Shown here: positions 1-6,190 of the stretch, one piece after another | Layout of the letters: each line of letters begins with the position of its first letter | How positions within the stretch are numbered: position 1 is the stretch's first letter | Assembly: GCA_023418315.1 (NCBI GenBank) | Contig: JAEZZY010000038.1 | Span: forward strand, 1 to 7,176 | Length of the DNA stretch: 7,176 nt | Source: Bacteroidota bacterium | Lineage (GTDB): Bacteria > Bacteroidota > Bacteroidia > Chitinophagales > Chitinophagaceae | Reading direction: 5' to 3' | The notes under the pieces: generated by a model | What the model saw: the letters and a program-made list of their open reading frames with translations, nothing else | Told to the model about the DNA's origin: nothing | The model's database searches: none | Program-made: the position numbers and the translations under genes

Positions 1-1
1 G

Positions 2-130
2 TGGCAGCGAAGCAATGTAAGGGATAAAGAGTTGGTTTTTGAGCGCCGGTCTTTGCCGGCAGGCATTTATTACTATCAGCTCCGGATGAAAGGAAAGCCG
101 ACGCTGCAAGGAAAAATGGTGCTGGAATGA
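2..130 (+). CDS. C-terminal end of a secreted protein with a type IX secretion sorting domain (partial)
   Basis: Only the last 42 codons are present; the gene starts upstream of the window. The frame is open from position 2 to the TGA at 128-130. The tail reads FERRSLPAGIYYYQL, then a short basic stretch, and ends GKMVLE. This is the pattern of the C-terminal type A sorting domain of Bacteroidota: an 'L..GiY.y.l...g....gK.v' beta-strand signal. That domain directs proteins through the type IX secretion system to the surface or medium and is normally cleaved on export. The function of the body of the protein cannot be told from this piece. The match is to a short, degenerate pattern, so the class is likely but not certain. 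No hairpin terminator is seen after the stop. Confidence 0.6.
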   Translation, partial: WQRSNVRDKELVFERRSLPAGIYYYQLRMKGKPTLQGKMVLE

Positions 131-168
131 TAGCGCAGCTGCAAAATACTCATTTAGTTGTAATCCCA

Positions 169-176
169 TAATTTTG
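169..176 (+). promoter_or_regulatory. Bacteroidota-type -7 promoter element of the CoA-binding protein gene
   Basis: TAATTTTG matches the Bacteroidota -7 consensus TAnnTTTG exactly and lies 28 bases before the start codon at 205. No good -33 TTTG is visible at the expected distance, so the call rests on the -7 box and its position. The space between the upstream stop (130) and this gene is enough for an independent promoter. Confidence 0.4.
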
Positions 177-204
177 AAAAGAACTTGATAAATAGTAAAG
201 CATC

Positions 205-570
205 ATGGAAAAGAAAAAAACCTTAGTATTAGGCGCATCGGAAAAAAGCGAACGGTATAGCAACAAAGCCATACAATCTTTGCAGGCACATGGACATGAA
301 GTGATTGCCATAGGCAGAAGAAAAGGGCAAGTAAACGATACGGAAATCATTACCGACATGCCTGAACTGAACGATATTCACACCATTACCTTATACCTCA
401 ATCCCGAAAATCAAAAACCCTATTACGACTATATCCTCCGGCTAAAGCCCAAGCGTGTCATCTTTAACCCCGGCACAGAAAATGAAGAACTGGAACGTAA
501 AGTGGCTATGAGCGGCATCAATATGATGGAAGCCTGCACACTGGTGTTGCTGAATACAGGGCAGTTTTAA
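205..570 (+). CDS. CoA-binding domain protein (YccU/CoA_binding_2 type)
   Basis: This 121-residue protein is a single Rossmann-like CoA-binding domain. The N-terminal strand and loop KTLVLGASEKSERYSNKA (residues 4-21) form the nucleotide-binding turn typical of the family. A 'GHEVIAIGRRKG' strand-turn follows at 30-41. The later 'PKRVIFNPGTENEELE' (about 82-97) corresponds to the conserved 'NPG.EN.E' motif, and the 'GINMMEACTLVLL' region (about 104-116) ends the fold. The usual family length is 120-140 residues, so it appears complete. The family resembles the CoA-binding domain of succinyl-CoA synthetase alpha, but it has no ligase domain and its physiological role is unknown. A -7 promoter box lies at 169-176. 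The gene converges with pabB and their stop codons overlap. Confidence 0.85.
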   Translation: MEKKKTLVLGASEKSERYSNKAIQSLQAHGHEVIAIGRRKGQVNDTEIITDMPELNDIHTITLYLNPENQKPYYDYILRLKPKRVIFNPGTENEELERKVAMSGINMMEACTLVLLNTGQF

Positions 571-1874
571 CTCCGGAAAAGATTTTCCATATTCATCGCT
601 TTCAGCTCCGTTTCTTCCCATTCCTGCTCCGGCAGGCTGTCATAGGTAATAGCGCCGCCGGTTTGGTAAGACAGATAATGTGTGGCGGCATTATAAAACA
701 AGCTCCGGATAATTACATTAAAATCGAAATCGGATGCGGGCGTGATGTAGCCTATACTTCCCGAAAACAACTCCCTTAGGGTAGGTTCATAATGTTCGAT
801 AAGTTCCATCACTTTTACCTTAGGTGCGCCGGTCATGCTGCCCATAGGAAAAGAATGTTTTAGGACATCTGTAAACGGCAAGTTTTTTTTCAGTTTACCG
901 CCTACCGTAGAAATCATTTGATGAACACGGGGATAGCTATAAATACCCCCTAATTCTTCCACCTCAATACTCCCTTTCTCCGCACTGATGGAAAGATCAT
1001 TTCGCACCAAATCTACAATCATGATATTTTCTGCACGGTCTTTTTTGCTTGCGGAAAGTGCTTGTTTCAACTGATGATCTTCCGCCTCGTCCTTACCTCG
1101 CTTAATGGTTCCTTTGATGGGCTGCGAAATAAGTCTATCTCCTTGCTTGCACAAATACCGCTCAGGACTACTACAAAGCAAGTATTGATTGTTGTATTTA
1201 TAAAATGCCGCGAAGGGAGCCGGTGCTGATTGATTTAGCTGATGAAAAACGGCTAAAGGATTTAATACAACATCCGTAGCATAGGCTTCGTTACAAAAAT
1301 TAATTTCATAGCAATCTCCGTTTCTGATATGCTCCTTTAGCTTTGTGATGGTTTGCAGATAGGCTTCTTTGTCTAAGCGCTTACGAAAATTTATTTGCGG
1401 CAAATGATATTCCGAAGCAAGCGGTTGTTTCTGTATTTCCTCAAAAATAGCTTGTGGAGAAGCGTGAACGGTTTCTATCGTCAGTGTTTGTTTGTCGGCG
1501 GAAATCCTGCAAACCGTTTGCGGGCAAAAGAAAAACAAATCTGGAAAACGGAAACGATTTTGCTTTGAAGAGGCTGAGGTTTTAAAGAGGGAATTTTTAT
1601 AATCATAGGCAATATGCCCAAACAACCAATCCTGATGCTGCACATGCCATTCGTGGAGCTTGTCTAAAACCTCTGCGGCATCCTCGCCGGATGAAAAAAC
1701 CGAAGAAGGCTCTACAGCTACAAGGCATTCATAGAAACTGTAGCGATGATTATCATATTCATTATTATCTAAAAAAACAGAAATGCTGAACCGGTTTGCC
1801 CAGTTCAGCATCTTCATTTTCATGGTATTTACTTCGCTCTGTGAAAGAGGGAATGATGTTTTATTCCTATTCAA
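567..1874 (-). CDS. pabB: Aminodeoxychorismate synthase component I (chorismate-binding enzyme)
   Basis: The product converts chorismate plus ammonia to 4-amino-4-deoxychorismate, the first step toward p-aminobenzoate and folate. Ammonia normally comes from the PabA glutaminase, which is not in this window. Residues about 165-435 form the chorismate-binding domain. Visible motifs are GDCYEINFC (186-194), CSSPERYL (234-241), PIKGT (252-256), MIVDLVRNDL (285-294), SFPMGSMTGAPK (341-352) and GGAITYDS (406-413). Lys254 in PIKGT is the residue that separates PabB from anthranilate synthase TrpE, which has PIAGT. The N-terminal ~150 residues are the more variable subdomain. The length of 435 is normal. 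The start used here is TTG at 1874, eight bases after the preceding gene's stop. The first in-frame ATG is at 1823 (residue 18). I prefer TTG because residues 7-29 resemble the conserved N-terminus of relatives, but this is unproven. The gene is probably co-transcribed with the acidic-protein gene. Confidence 0.92.
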   Translation of the reverse strand: MNRNKTSFPLSQSEVNTMKMKMLNWANRFSISVFLDNNEYDNHRYSFYECLVAVEPSSVFSSGEDAAEVLDKLHEWHVQHQDWLFGHIAYDYKNSLFKTSASSKQNRFRFPDLFFFCPQTVCRISADKQTLTIETVHASPQAIFEEIQKQPLASEYHLPQINFRKRLDKEAYLQTITKLKEHIRNGDCYEINFCNEAYATDVVLNPLAVFHQLNQSAPAPFAAFYKYNNQYLLCSSPERYLCKQGDRLISQPIKGTIKRGKDEAEDHQLKQALSASKKDRAENIMIVDLVRNDLSISAEKGSIEVEELGGIYSYPRVHQMISTVGGKLKKNLPFTDVLKHSFPMGSMTGAPKVKVMELIEHYEPTLRELFSGSIGYITPASDFDFNVIIRSLFYNAATHYLSYQTGGAITYDSLPEQEWEETELKAMNMENLFRS

Positions 1875-1882
1875 GGGGCAGC

Positions 1883-2302
1883 TTAAAAATCGTCATCGTC
1901 ATCATCATCAAAACTATCGCTGTCGCCGAACCCAAATTCTTTAAAATCATCATCAAAATCTAAATCGTCATCGCCGCCTTTCTTTTTTCCGCCGGATTTG
2001 GATTTGGATTTTGGCATGTCAAATTCTTCAAAATCCTTATCAAAATCATCATCGCCAAATTCATCTACCTCCAGGTCATCGTCTATGTCTTCATCATCCT
2101 CATCGTCGTCGTCGTCATCATTTCGGGATGCTTTGGTGGATGTTTTCTTAGCCGCTTTCGATTTTGCGGGGGTTTCTTCAACGTCCTCATCCTCCATCAT
2201 ATCCTCGTCTTCTTCTTTTTTGGATTTCGATGCTTTGGACTTGGTTTCGGGCTTTGCCGTGCTCTTTTTTGCAGTTGTTTTTTTGCTGGTATTAGACTTC
2301 AT
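1883..2302 (-). CDS. Block-charged, disordered Lys/Asp-rich protein, unknown function
   Basis: I do not recognise a family. The 139 residues are built from alternating charge blocks. There are basic Lys/Ser/Thr/Ala blocks at about 2-29, 46-60 and 98-108. Acidic blocks sit at 30-43, 62-95 and 111-139, with runs of six Asp (62-67) and seven Asp (132-138) and a terminal Phe. Phe residues are spaced within the acidic parts (FG, DF, EF). There is no signal peptide, membrane segment or plausible globular core, so it is predicted to be intrinsically disordered and cytoplasmic. The basic blocks recall the Lys-rich tails of bacterial histone-H1-like proteins, but nothing proves nucleic-acid binding. 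It lies 81 bases after purA and 8 bases before the pabB TTG. A weak promoter may lie between (TTTG at 2353-2356 on the minus strand, then an AT-rich -7 region). That it is a real gene is supported by its placement in the same-strand series and by the position of its start and stop. Confidence 0.75.
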   Translation of the reverse strand: MKSNTSKKTTAKKSTAKPETKSKASKSKKEEDEDMMEDEDVEETPAKSKAAKKTSTKASRNDDDDDDEDDEDIDDDLEVDEFGDDDFDKDFEEFDMPKSKSKSGGKKKGGDDDLDFDDDFKEFGFGDSDSFDDDDDDDF

Positions 2303-2383
2303 AACGCGCTACAGTTGTCTCGTGTAAAATTTTAATTGTTTGAGGAAATTGCCAAATTTTTTTCAGATTTTTTTTTGTGAAAA

Positions 2384-3646
2384 TTATTTTTTCAGAAGTT
2401 GGTCTCTGCCGGTTCCGTTGGAGATAAAGGCGATGGTGGTTTGCAAATAGTTTTCTAAATAATTGCAATAGCTGATAAAAGTAGGGGGCAGATCCGCATA
2501 TTTTTTCGCATCGGATACGGAGCCGTCCCACCCTTCAAACTCATGATAAACAGGCGCAATCTCTGCGCTGCAAATATCGAAGGGGAGTTCATTTGTTTCC
2601 TTTCCGTTTATTGTATAAGCCACGGCGGCTTTTATAGGGTTGAGATGATCCATTACATCCGCTTTGGTGATGATGAGTTTGGTAACGCCACTCAGCATCA
2701 CGGCATAGCGCAAGGCTACGAGGTCTATCCATCCGCAGCGGCGCGGCCGGCCGGTGGTAGCGCCAAATTCCGAACCGGCTTTGCGCAGGGCATCACCCGT
2801 TTCATCATGCAGCTCGGTAGGGAAGGGGCCGCCGCCTACACGAGTGCAATAGGCTTTGGTAATGCCATATACTTCTTTAATGCTGGAAGCCGCCACGCCT
2901 AAGCCGGTACAAACGCCGGCGGCTATCGTATTGCTGGAGGTAACAAAAGGATAAGTGCCGAAGTCCACATCCAGCATACTGCCTTGTGCGCCTTCTGCCA
3001 ATATTTTTTTGCCTTGTTTCAGTTGTGCATCTATCCAGTATTCCGCATTGATGATGTTCAGCTTTTTGAGTTTTTCTATAGCATCAAAGAAAGGAGTTTC
3101 CCATTCTTCCCAACTTATAGGCGATTCAAATTGCTTGAGAATTTCTAAATGTTTTTGTTTGAGCTTATCATAGCGCTTCTGAAAATCGGGAGAAAGGATA
3201 TCGCCTACGCGAAGCCCGTTTCTGCCGGTTTTGTCCATGTACGCCGGACCTATTCCTTTTAGGGTAGAGCCGATTTTTTCATGCCCTTTAGCCGCTTCGG
3301 ATGCAGCATCCAAGGCGCGATGGGTAGGGATGATGAGATGTGCTTTTTGTGAAACAAACAAGCGATTCAGCGCATCTGGCTGTAAAGGCAGAATGGTTTC
3401 AATTTCCTTTTGCAAGGTAACGGGGTCTATCACCACACCGTTGCCAATTACATTGGAGCAGTGCCCATGAAAGATGCCGGAAGGAATGGTGTGCAGCACC
3501 ACTTTGGTACCGTTTACATACAAGGTATGACCGGCATTGGGGCCGCCTTGGAAACGCGCGATAATATCGTAGCCGGCTGCAAGGTAGTCCACTATTTTTC
3601 CTTTCCCTTCATCACCCCACTGCAAGCCTAAAAGAACATCAATCAT
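2384..3646 (-). CDS. purA: Adenylosuccinate synthetase
   Basis: The enzyme joins IMP and aspartate using GTP to form adenylosuccinate, the committed step from IMP to AMP, in the cytoplasm. The start at 3646 gives 420 residues, the usual family length, and begins MIDVLLGLQWGDEGKGK. That segment holds the P-loop and the catalytic Asp12. GGPNAGHT (34-41) supplies the catalytic His40. Further motifs are TRVGGGPFPTEL, ATTGRPRRCGW (296-306, the IMP/aspartate-loop Arg region), the guanine-specificity motif TKAD, and a C-terminal NGTGRDQL. All key residues are present. The frame stays open upstream to 3823. That 59-codon extension is not homologous to PurA, and it contains a consensus -7 promoter element at 3674-3681, so it is not translated as part of the enzyme. 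It is divergent from the DUF853 gene and heads the group leading to pabB. Confidence 0.97.
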   Translation of the reverse strand: MIDVLLGLQWGDEGKGKIVDYLAAGYDIIARFQGGPNAGHTLYVNGTKVVLHTIPSGIFHGHCSNVIGNGVVIDPVTLQKEIETILPLQPDALNRLFVSQKAHLIIPTHRALDAASEAAKGHEKIGSTLKGIGPAYMDKTGRNGLRVGDILSPDFQKRYDKLKQKHLEILKQFESPISWEEWETPFFDAIEKLKKLNIINAEYWIDAQLKQGKKILAEGAQGSMLDVDFGTYPFVTSSNTIAAGVCTGLGVAASSIKEVYGITKAYCTRVGGGPFPTELHDETGDALRKAGSEFGATTGRPRRCGWIDLVALRYAVMLSGVTKLIITKADVMDHLNPIKAAVAYTINGKETNELPFDICSAEIAPVYHEFEGWDGSVSDAKKYADLPPTFISYCNYLENYLQTTIAFISNGTGRDQLLKK

Positions 3647-3673
3647 TGGATCAATATAGTTTTTGAAAGAGGG

Positions 3674-3681
3674 CAAATTTA
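3674..3681 (-). promoter_or_regulatory. -7 promoter element of purA
   Basis: On the minus strand the sequence is TAAATTTG, an exact match to the Bacteroidota -7 consensus TAnnTTTG. It lies 27 bases before the PurA start codon, implying a leader of about 20 bases. The expected -33 position is T-rich but is not a clean TTTG. Its position helps fix the PurA start at 3646. Confidence 0.5.
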
Positions 3682-3855
3682 TAGGAAGTTGGGGAGTAAA
3701 AAAGGAAACGGTGCGGAAAAATGAGAATAAAGGCCGGAAAGTGGGTAATTTCTGAATTTTATAGGGAAAAGCCTTGAAGGGTTCGTTCGTGCAAGACGCA
3801 AAGTTCTCTTCCTTATAGCGCACTGCCCACTGTTTTTTATATTCCGAAAATGCAA

Positions 3856-3863
3856 TAGCTTTC
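3856..3863 (+). promoter_or_regulatory. Possible -7 promoter element of the DUF853 ATPase gene
   Basis: TAGCTTTC matches seven of eight positions when the two free positions of TAnnTTTG are counted as matches. It lies 20 bases before the ATG at 3884, in the 237-base divergent gap with purA. No clear -33 box is visible, so this is tentative. Confidence 0.25.
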
Positions 3864-3883
3864 CTGTTTGATTTTTTTCATGA

Positions 3884-5425
3884 ATGCTTATGTCTGAACC
3901 AAATTTTTCTACCGTTATTCAACAAGGATATTCTTTTAAAGGAGATGCGCTGTTACTGGGTAAAGCCATGCTCGACGGCCGGTTGCAAGCGGAACTCACT
4001 GTATCGCTGCCCTTGAAGACCATGAACCGCCACGGATTGATCAGCGGCGCTACCGGCACAGGGAAAACCAAAACCCTGCAAGTGCTGGCAGAAGGATTGA
4101 GTGCGGCAAGCGTTCCGGTTTTGTTGCTGGATATTAAAGGCGACCTGAGCGGTATAGCCGCGCCGGGAGCTGCGAATGAAAAGATCAACGAACGGGTGGC
4201 GGCGATGGGGTTGAACGATTATAAACCCACAGGATTTCCTATAGAACTGCTTTCGCTGAGCAAGGAACCGGGTACGAAACTGCGGGCTACCGTTTCCGAA
4301 TTTGGCCCGGTGCTGTTGTCGAAAATATTAGGTGTAAATAGTACGCAGGAAAGCATTATCGCTATGCTTTTCAAATATTGTGATGATCATCAGCTCCCTT
4401 TATTGGATTTGCAAGACCTGGTGAAAACCCTGCAATGGGCGGCAAATGAAGGGAAAGAAGAACTGAGCAATGCCTATGGAACCCTTTCTACCTCCTCTAT
4501 AGGCACCATTATGCGGAAGGTAATCGAACTGCAACAGCAAGGTGCCGATCAGTTTTTTGGCGAGCGTTCGTTTGAAGTAGAGGATTTGATGCGCATCAAT
4601 GAGGAGGGCAGAGGTATGGTATCCATTGTGCGGGTAACGGATATGCAGGAGCAGCCCAAATTGTTTTCCACCTTTATGCTGCAAATGCTGTCGGAGCTAT
4701 ACAGCAGCCTGCCGGAAGCGGGTGATACGGATCGCCCGAAGCTGGTGATGTTTATAGACGAGGCACATTTGATTTTCAATGAAGCAAGTCCGGCGCTGGT
4801 ACAGCAGTTGGAAACTGTCATTAAGCTCATCCGCTCCAAAGGCGTAGGCATTTTCTTTTGCACCCAAAACCCGATGGATATAGCGCCTTCTGTGCTGGGG
4901 CAACTGGGGCTGAAGATACAACATGCCCTGCGCGCCTTTACTGCCAACGACCGCAAGACTATTAAACAAACCGCACAAAACTATCCCGACACGGAATTTT
5001 ATAAAACAGAAGACCTCATCACACAATTAGGCATAGGCGAGGCACTCGTTACTTCACTGAATGAAAAAGGAATCCCTACACCCTTAGTGCATACGATGAT
5101 TTGTCCGCCGCAATCGAGGATGGACATACTGACCGCCGGAGAGATATTGGATGCCACCCTACAATCGAAAATAGCCGCTAAATATAATGAACCGGTAAAC
5201 AGGGAAAGCGCCTATGAAATCCTTTCCCGCAAGCTAAGTGCAGCGGCAGAGGAATCCGGAAAGCAAGACAATAAAAAAGAAGAGAAAAGCGTTTTGGAAA
5301 CCCTCACGGAAAACACCATCGTAAGGAGCATGATGCGCACTGCGGGCAATCAGATTGTGAGGAGCTTGCTCGGTTCCCTGGGGCTGATCGGTGCTGCGCG
5401 CAAAAAGAAAAGTAGCTGGTTTTAA
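3884..5425 (+). CDS. HerA-like helicase/ATPase of the DUF853 (YjgR) family
   Basis: This 513-residue P-loop ATPase aligns from memory along most of its length with E. coli YjgR. Residues 48-62 read NRHGLISGATGTGKT, with the Walker A motif at 55-62. LLLDIKGDLSG follows at about 84-94. Walker B is KLVMFIDEAHL with Asp292 and Glu293. The sensor-like CTQNP is at 326-330, and GQLGLKIQHALRAF spans about 339-352 with a conserved Arg at 350. The C-terminus carries the family's amphipathic NQIVRSLLGSLG segment and a basic tail. Family members are thought to be hexameric motor ATPases related to HerA/FtsK, but the cellular role is not established. ATG at 3884 is used; an in-frame ATG at 3890 (MSEPNF) is equally possible, because no ribosome binding site decides it. 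The 30-40 residues before the NRHG motif are longer than in YjgR. No nuclease partner such as NurA is adjacent. Confidence 0.9.
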   Translation: MLMSEPNFSTVIQQGYSFKGDALLLGKAMLDGRLQAELTVSLPLKTMNRHGLISGATGTGKTKTLQVLAEGLSAASVPVLLLDIKGDLSGIAAPGAANEKINERVAAMGLNDYKPTGFPIELLSLSKEPGTKLRATVSEFGPVLLSKILGVNSTQESIIAMLFKYCDDHQLPLLDLQDLVKTLQWAANEGKEELSNAYGTLSTSSIGTIMRKVIELQQQGADQFFGERSFEVEDLMRINEEGRGMVSIVRVTDMQEQPKLFSTFMLQMLSELYSSLPEAGDTDRPKLVMFIDEAHLIFNEASPALVQQLETVIKLIRSKGVGIFFCTQNPMDIAPSVLGQLGLKIQHALRAFTANDRKTIKQTAQNYPDTEFYKTEDLITQLGIGEALVTSLNEKGIPTPLVHTMICPPQSRMDILTAGEILDATLQSKIAAKYNEPVNRESAYEILSRKLSAAAEESGKQDNKKEEKSVLETLTENTIVRSMMRTAGNQIVRSLLGSLGLIGAARKKKSSWF

Positions 5426-5498
5426 ATAGCAATATGAATAGATTTATGGTTTGAAAAATTCTGAAGCGAACTCCCTATAAAACAAAAATACTCCCTGT

Positions 5499-5906
5499 AT
5501 GGATACGAATAAATTAAGAAAAATAAACCCCGTCATAGCCATTCTTTCGGTAGCGTTGGTGCTGGCGCTGAGCTATATCATCCTCAACGAAACCGGATCG
5601 AAGACGGGTATAGATATGCTGGACAAGAAAATATTTGACGATGTAACGGTGGATTGTTCCGATATAGAAAAAAATCTGATCAAGGCTAAGGTGAATGTAA
5701 AAGTAGCCAACCGTACTGGGCAAACCCTTCACGGAGTGTCTGTAAAAGTTACGGCGTATGATGAGGAGGGTAGGGAGATCAAATCCAAAACCCGCTCCTT
5801 AGATGAGGTTTTGAAACCGCAAAGCGTGATTACCCGCTCGATTTCTTTCCCTAAAAGAACGGTAAGCTGCCGTTGCGTGCTGGAAAGCACCACTACGAAT
5901 TATTAG
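5499..5906 (+). CDS. Membrane-anchored protein with an FxLYD-like extracytoplasmic domain
   Basis: The protein has 135 residues. A short basic N-terminus (K5, R7, K8) precedes one hydrophobic helix at about 11-29 (PVIAILSVALVLALSYIIL). This is an uncleaved anchor with the C-terminus outside the cytoplasm; there is no lipobox. Residues about 50-128 form a small beta domain: 'AKVNVKVANRTGQTLHGVSV' (63-82), 'VTAYDEEGREI' (84-94), then 'LKPQSVITRSISFP' (105-118). The order 'V.N.tg..l..v.v.v.ayD..G' followed by 'l.P....t..i.f' resembles FxLYD-type beta-sandwich domains. Three cysteines occur at 53, 124 and 126, so a disulfide outside the cytoplasm is possible. The gene follows DUF853 by 73 bases with no terminator hairpin between, so read-through transcription is likely. 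Function is unknown; the fold assignment is moderate. Confidence 0.75.
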   Translation: MDTNKLRKINPVIAILSVALVLALSYIILNETGSKTGIDMLDKKIFDDVTVDCSDIEKNLIKAKVNVKVANRTGQTLHGVSVKVTAYDEEGREIKSKTRSLDEVLKPQSVITRSISFPKRTVSCRCVLESTTTNY

Positions 5907-5920
5907 AGGATTAAAATAAA

Positions 5921-5939
5921 CGGCCGTGCGAAACGGTTG
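5921..5939 (+). other. Short hairpin downstream of the FxLYD gene, no U-tract
   Basis: CGGCCGT (5921-5927) pairs with ACGGTTG (5933-5939) through seven base pairs, two of them G-U, around the loop GCGAA. It lies 14 bases after the TAG at 5904-5906. No run of T follows, so it is not a standard intrinsic terminator. It may be part of the intron remnant that begins about here. Confidence 0.3.
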
Positions 5940-5956
5940 AGGATAGGTGCTAAATA

Positions 5957-6113
5957 ACGAGAAAAGGCGGCTGGGTGATTGCCCAAAAGCCCGATACTCA
6001 CCAACACCATTACATTGGAAAGACTAAAGAAGCGAGGCTACCAATCCATGCTGGACTACTATGCCAGTGTATCCCCACAACTTAATGAACCGCTAATTAC
6101 GAGACCCGTATGA
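5957..6113 (+). pseudogene. Degenerate C-terminus of a group II intron reverse transcriptase/maturase
   Basis: Codons at 5966-5986 read GGWVIAQ. After a one-base frame change in the A-run at 5985-5988, the codons from 5988 read SPILTNTITLERLKKRG, then YQSMLDYYASV and NEPLITRPV, to the TGA at 6111-6113. The combined pattern 'GGW.(V/I)AQSPIL..TIT..RLK.(R/K)GY..ML.YY......NEP..TRPV' is the C-terminal end of this class of intron-encoded protein. Just upstream, CTAAATAACGAGAAAA would encode the expected A-N-T-R-K if two extra A bases were absent; as it stands it contains a TAA. The frame is therefore broken at least twice, each time by added A bases. Sequencing error in short homopolymers is an alternative cause. 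No catalytic RT motif remains. Confidence 0.8.
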
Positions 6114-6121
6114 TTAGTGGT
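6089..6121 (+). ncRNA. Group II intron domain V
   Basis: The lower helix ACCGCTAAT (6089-6097) pairs with ATTAGTGGT (6113-6121) over nine base pairs. It includes the characteristic G-U wobble (6092 with 6118) at the middle of the catalytic triad, which here is C6091-G6092-C6093. A two-base bulge TG (6111-6112) separates it from the upper helix TACG/CGTA (6098-6101 with 6107-6110). The loop is AGACC. This geometry is that of domain V, the catalytic core of the ribozyme. The maturase reading frame overlaps it and stops inside it. Confidence 0.85.
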
Positions 6122-6123
6122 GT

Positions 6124-6170
6124 GAGAGGCGCACTCCGTCAGCTACAACTGACGGAGCCGTCTACTCGAT
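6124..6170 (+). ncRNA. Group II intron domain VI with branch-point A and 3' end
   Basis: The apical stem CTCCGTCAG (6134-6142) pairs perfectly with CTGACGGAG (6149-6157) around CTACAA. Below it, GAG (6124-6126) pairs with CTC (6165-6167). AGGCG (6127-6131) pairs with CGTCT (6159-6163, one G-U). A6164 is left unpaired between these two helices. A6164 lies seven bases from the predicted 3' end at 6170, the standard place for the branching adenosine that forms the lariat. Confidence 0.85.
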
Positions 6171-6190
6171 TGTGCGTTCGGCATATTTTG

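Larger units (their letters stand above)
5921..6170 (+). mobile_element. 3' remnant of a group II intron (5'-truncated)
   Basis: The end of a bacterial group II intron is recognisable from three features in the right order. First is the C-terminus of the intron-encoded reverse transcriptase/maturase (to 6113). Second is a domain V hairpin (6089-6121). Third is a domain VI hairpin with a bulged A (6124-6170). The predicted 3' end is ...CGAT at 6170, fitting the usual 3'-terminal A-pyrimidine. The left boundary is uncertain: similarity to maturase is clear only from about 5957, and the region from 5921 is included on weak grounds. Domains I-III and most of the coding region are missing, so the element cannot move or splice by itself. 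Such 5'-truncated copies can come from incomplete reverse transcription or from later deletion. The 3' flank runs directly into the downstream side of the toxin-antitoxin operon. Confidence 0.8.

Noticed and set aside
1998..2327. Ser-rich open frame on the + strand opposite the acidic protein
   Set aside because: The serine runs are the mirror of the Asp (GAT/GAC) codons on the minus strand; it has no independent support.
2341..2383. Terminator after purA (T/A runs)
   Set aside because: The A/T homopolymers are present, but I find no GC-rich stem before them in the purA direction.
3647..3823. In-frame upstream extension of purA (59 extra codons)
   Set aside because: The residues do not resemble PurA, the family begins at MIDVLLGLQWGDEGKGK, and a consensus -7 promoter element lies inside the extension.
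5921..5939. Intrinsic terminator for the FxLYD gene
   Set aside because: The hairpin has two G-U pairs and no following T-run.
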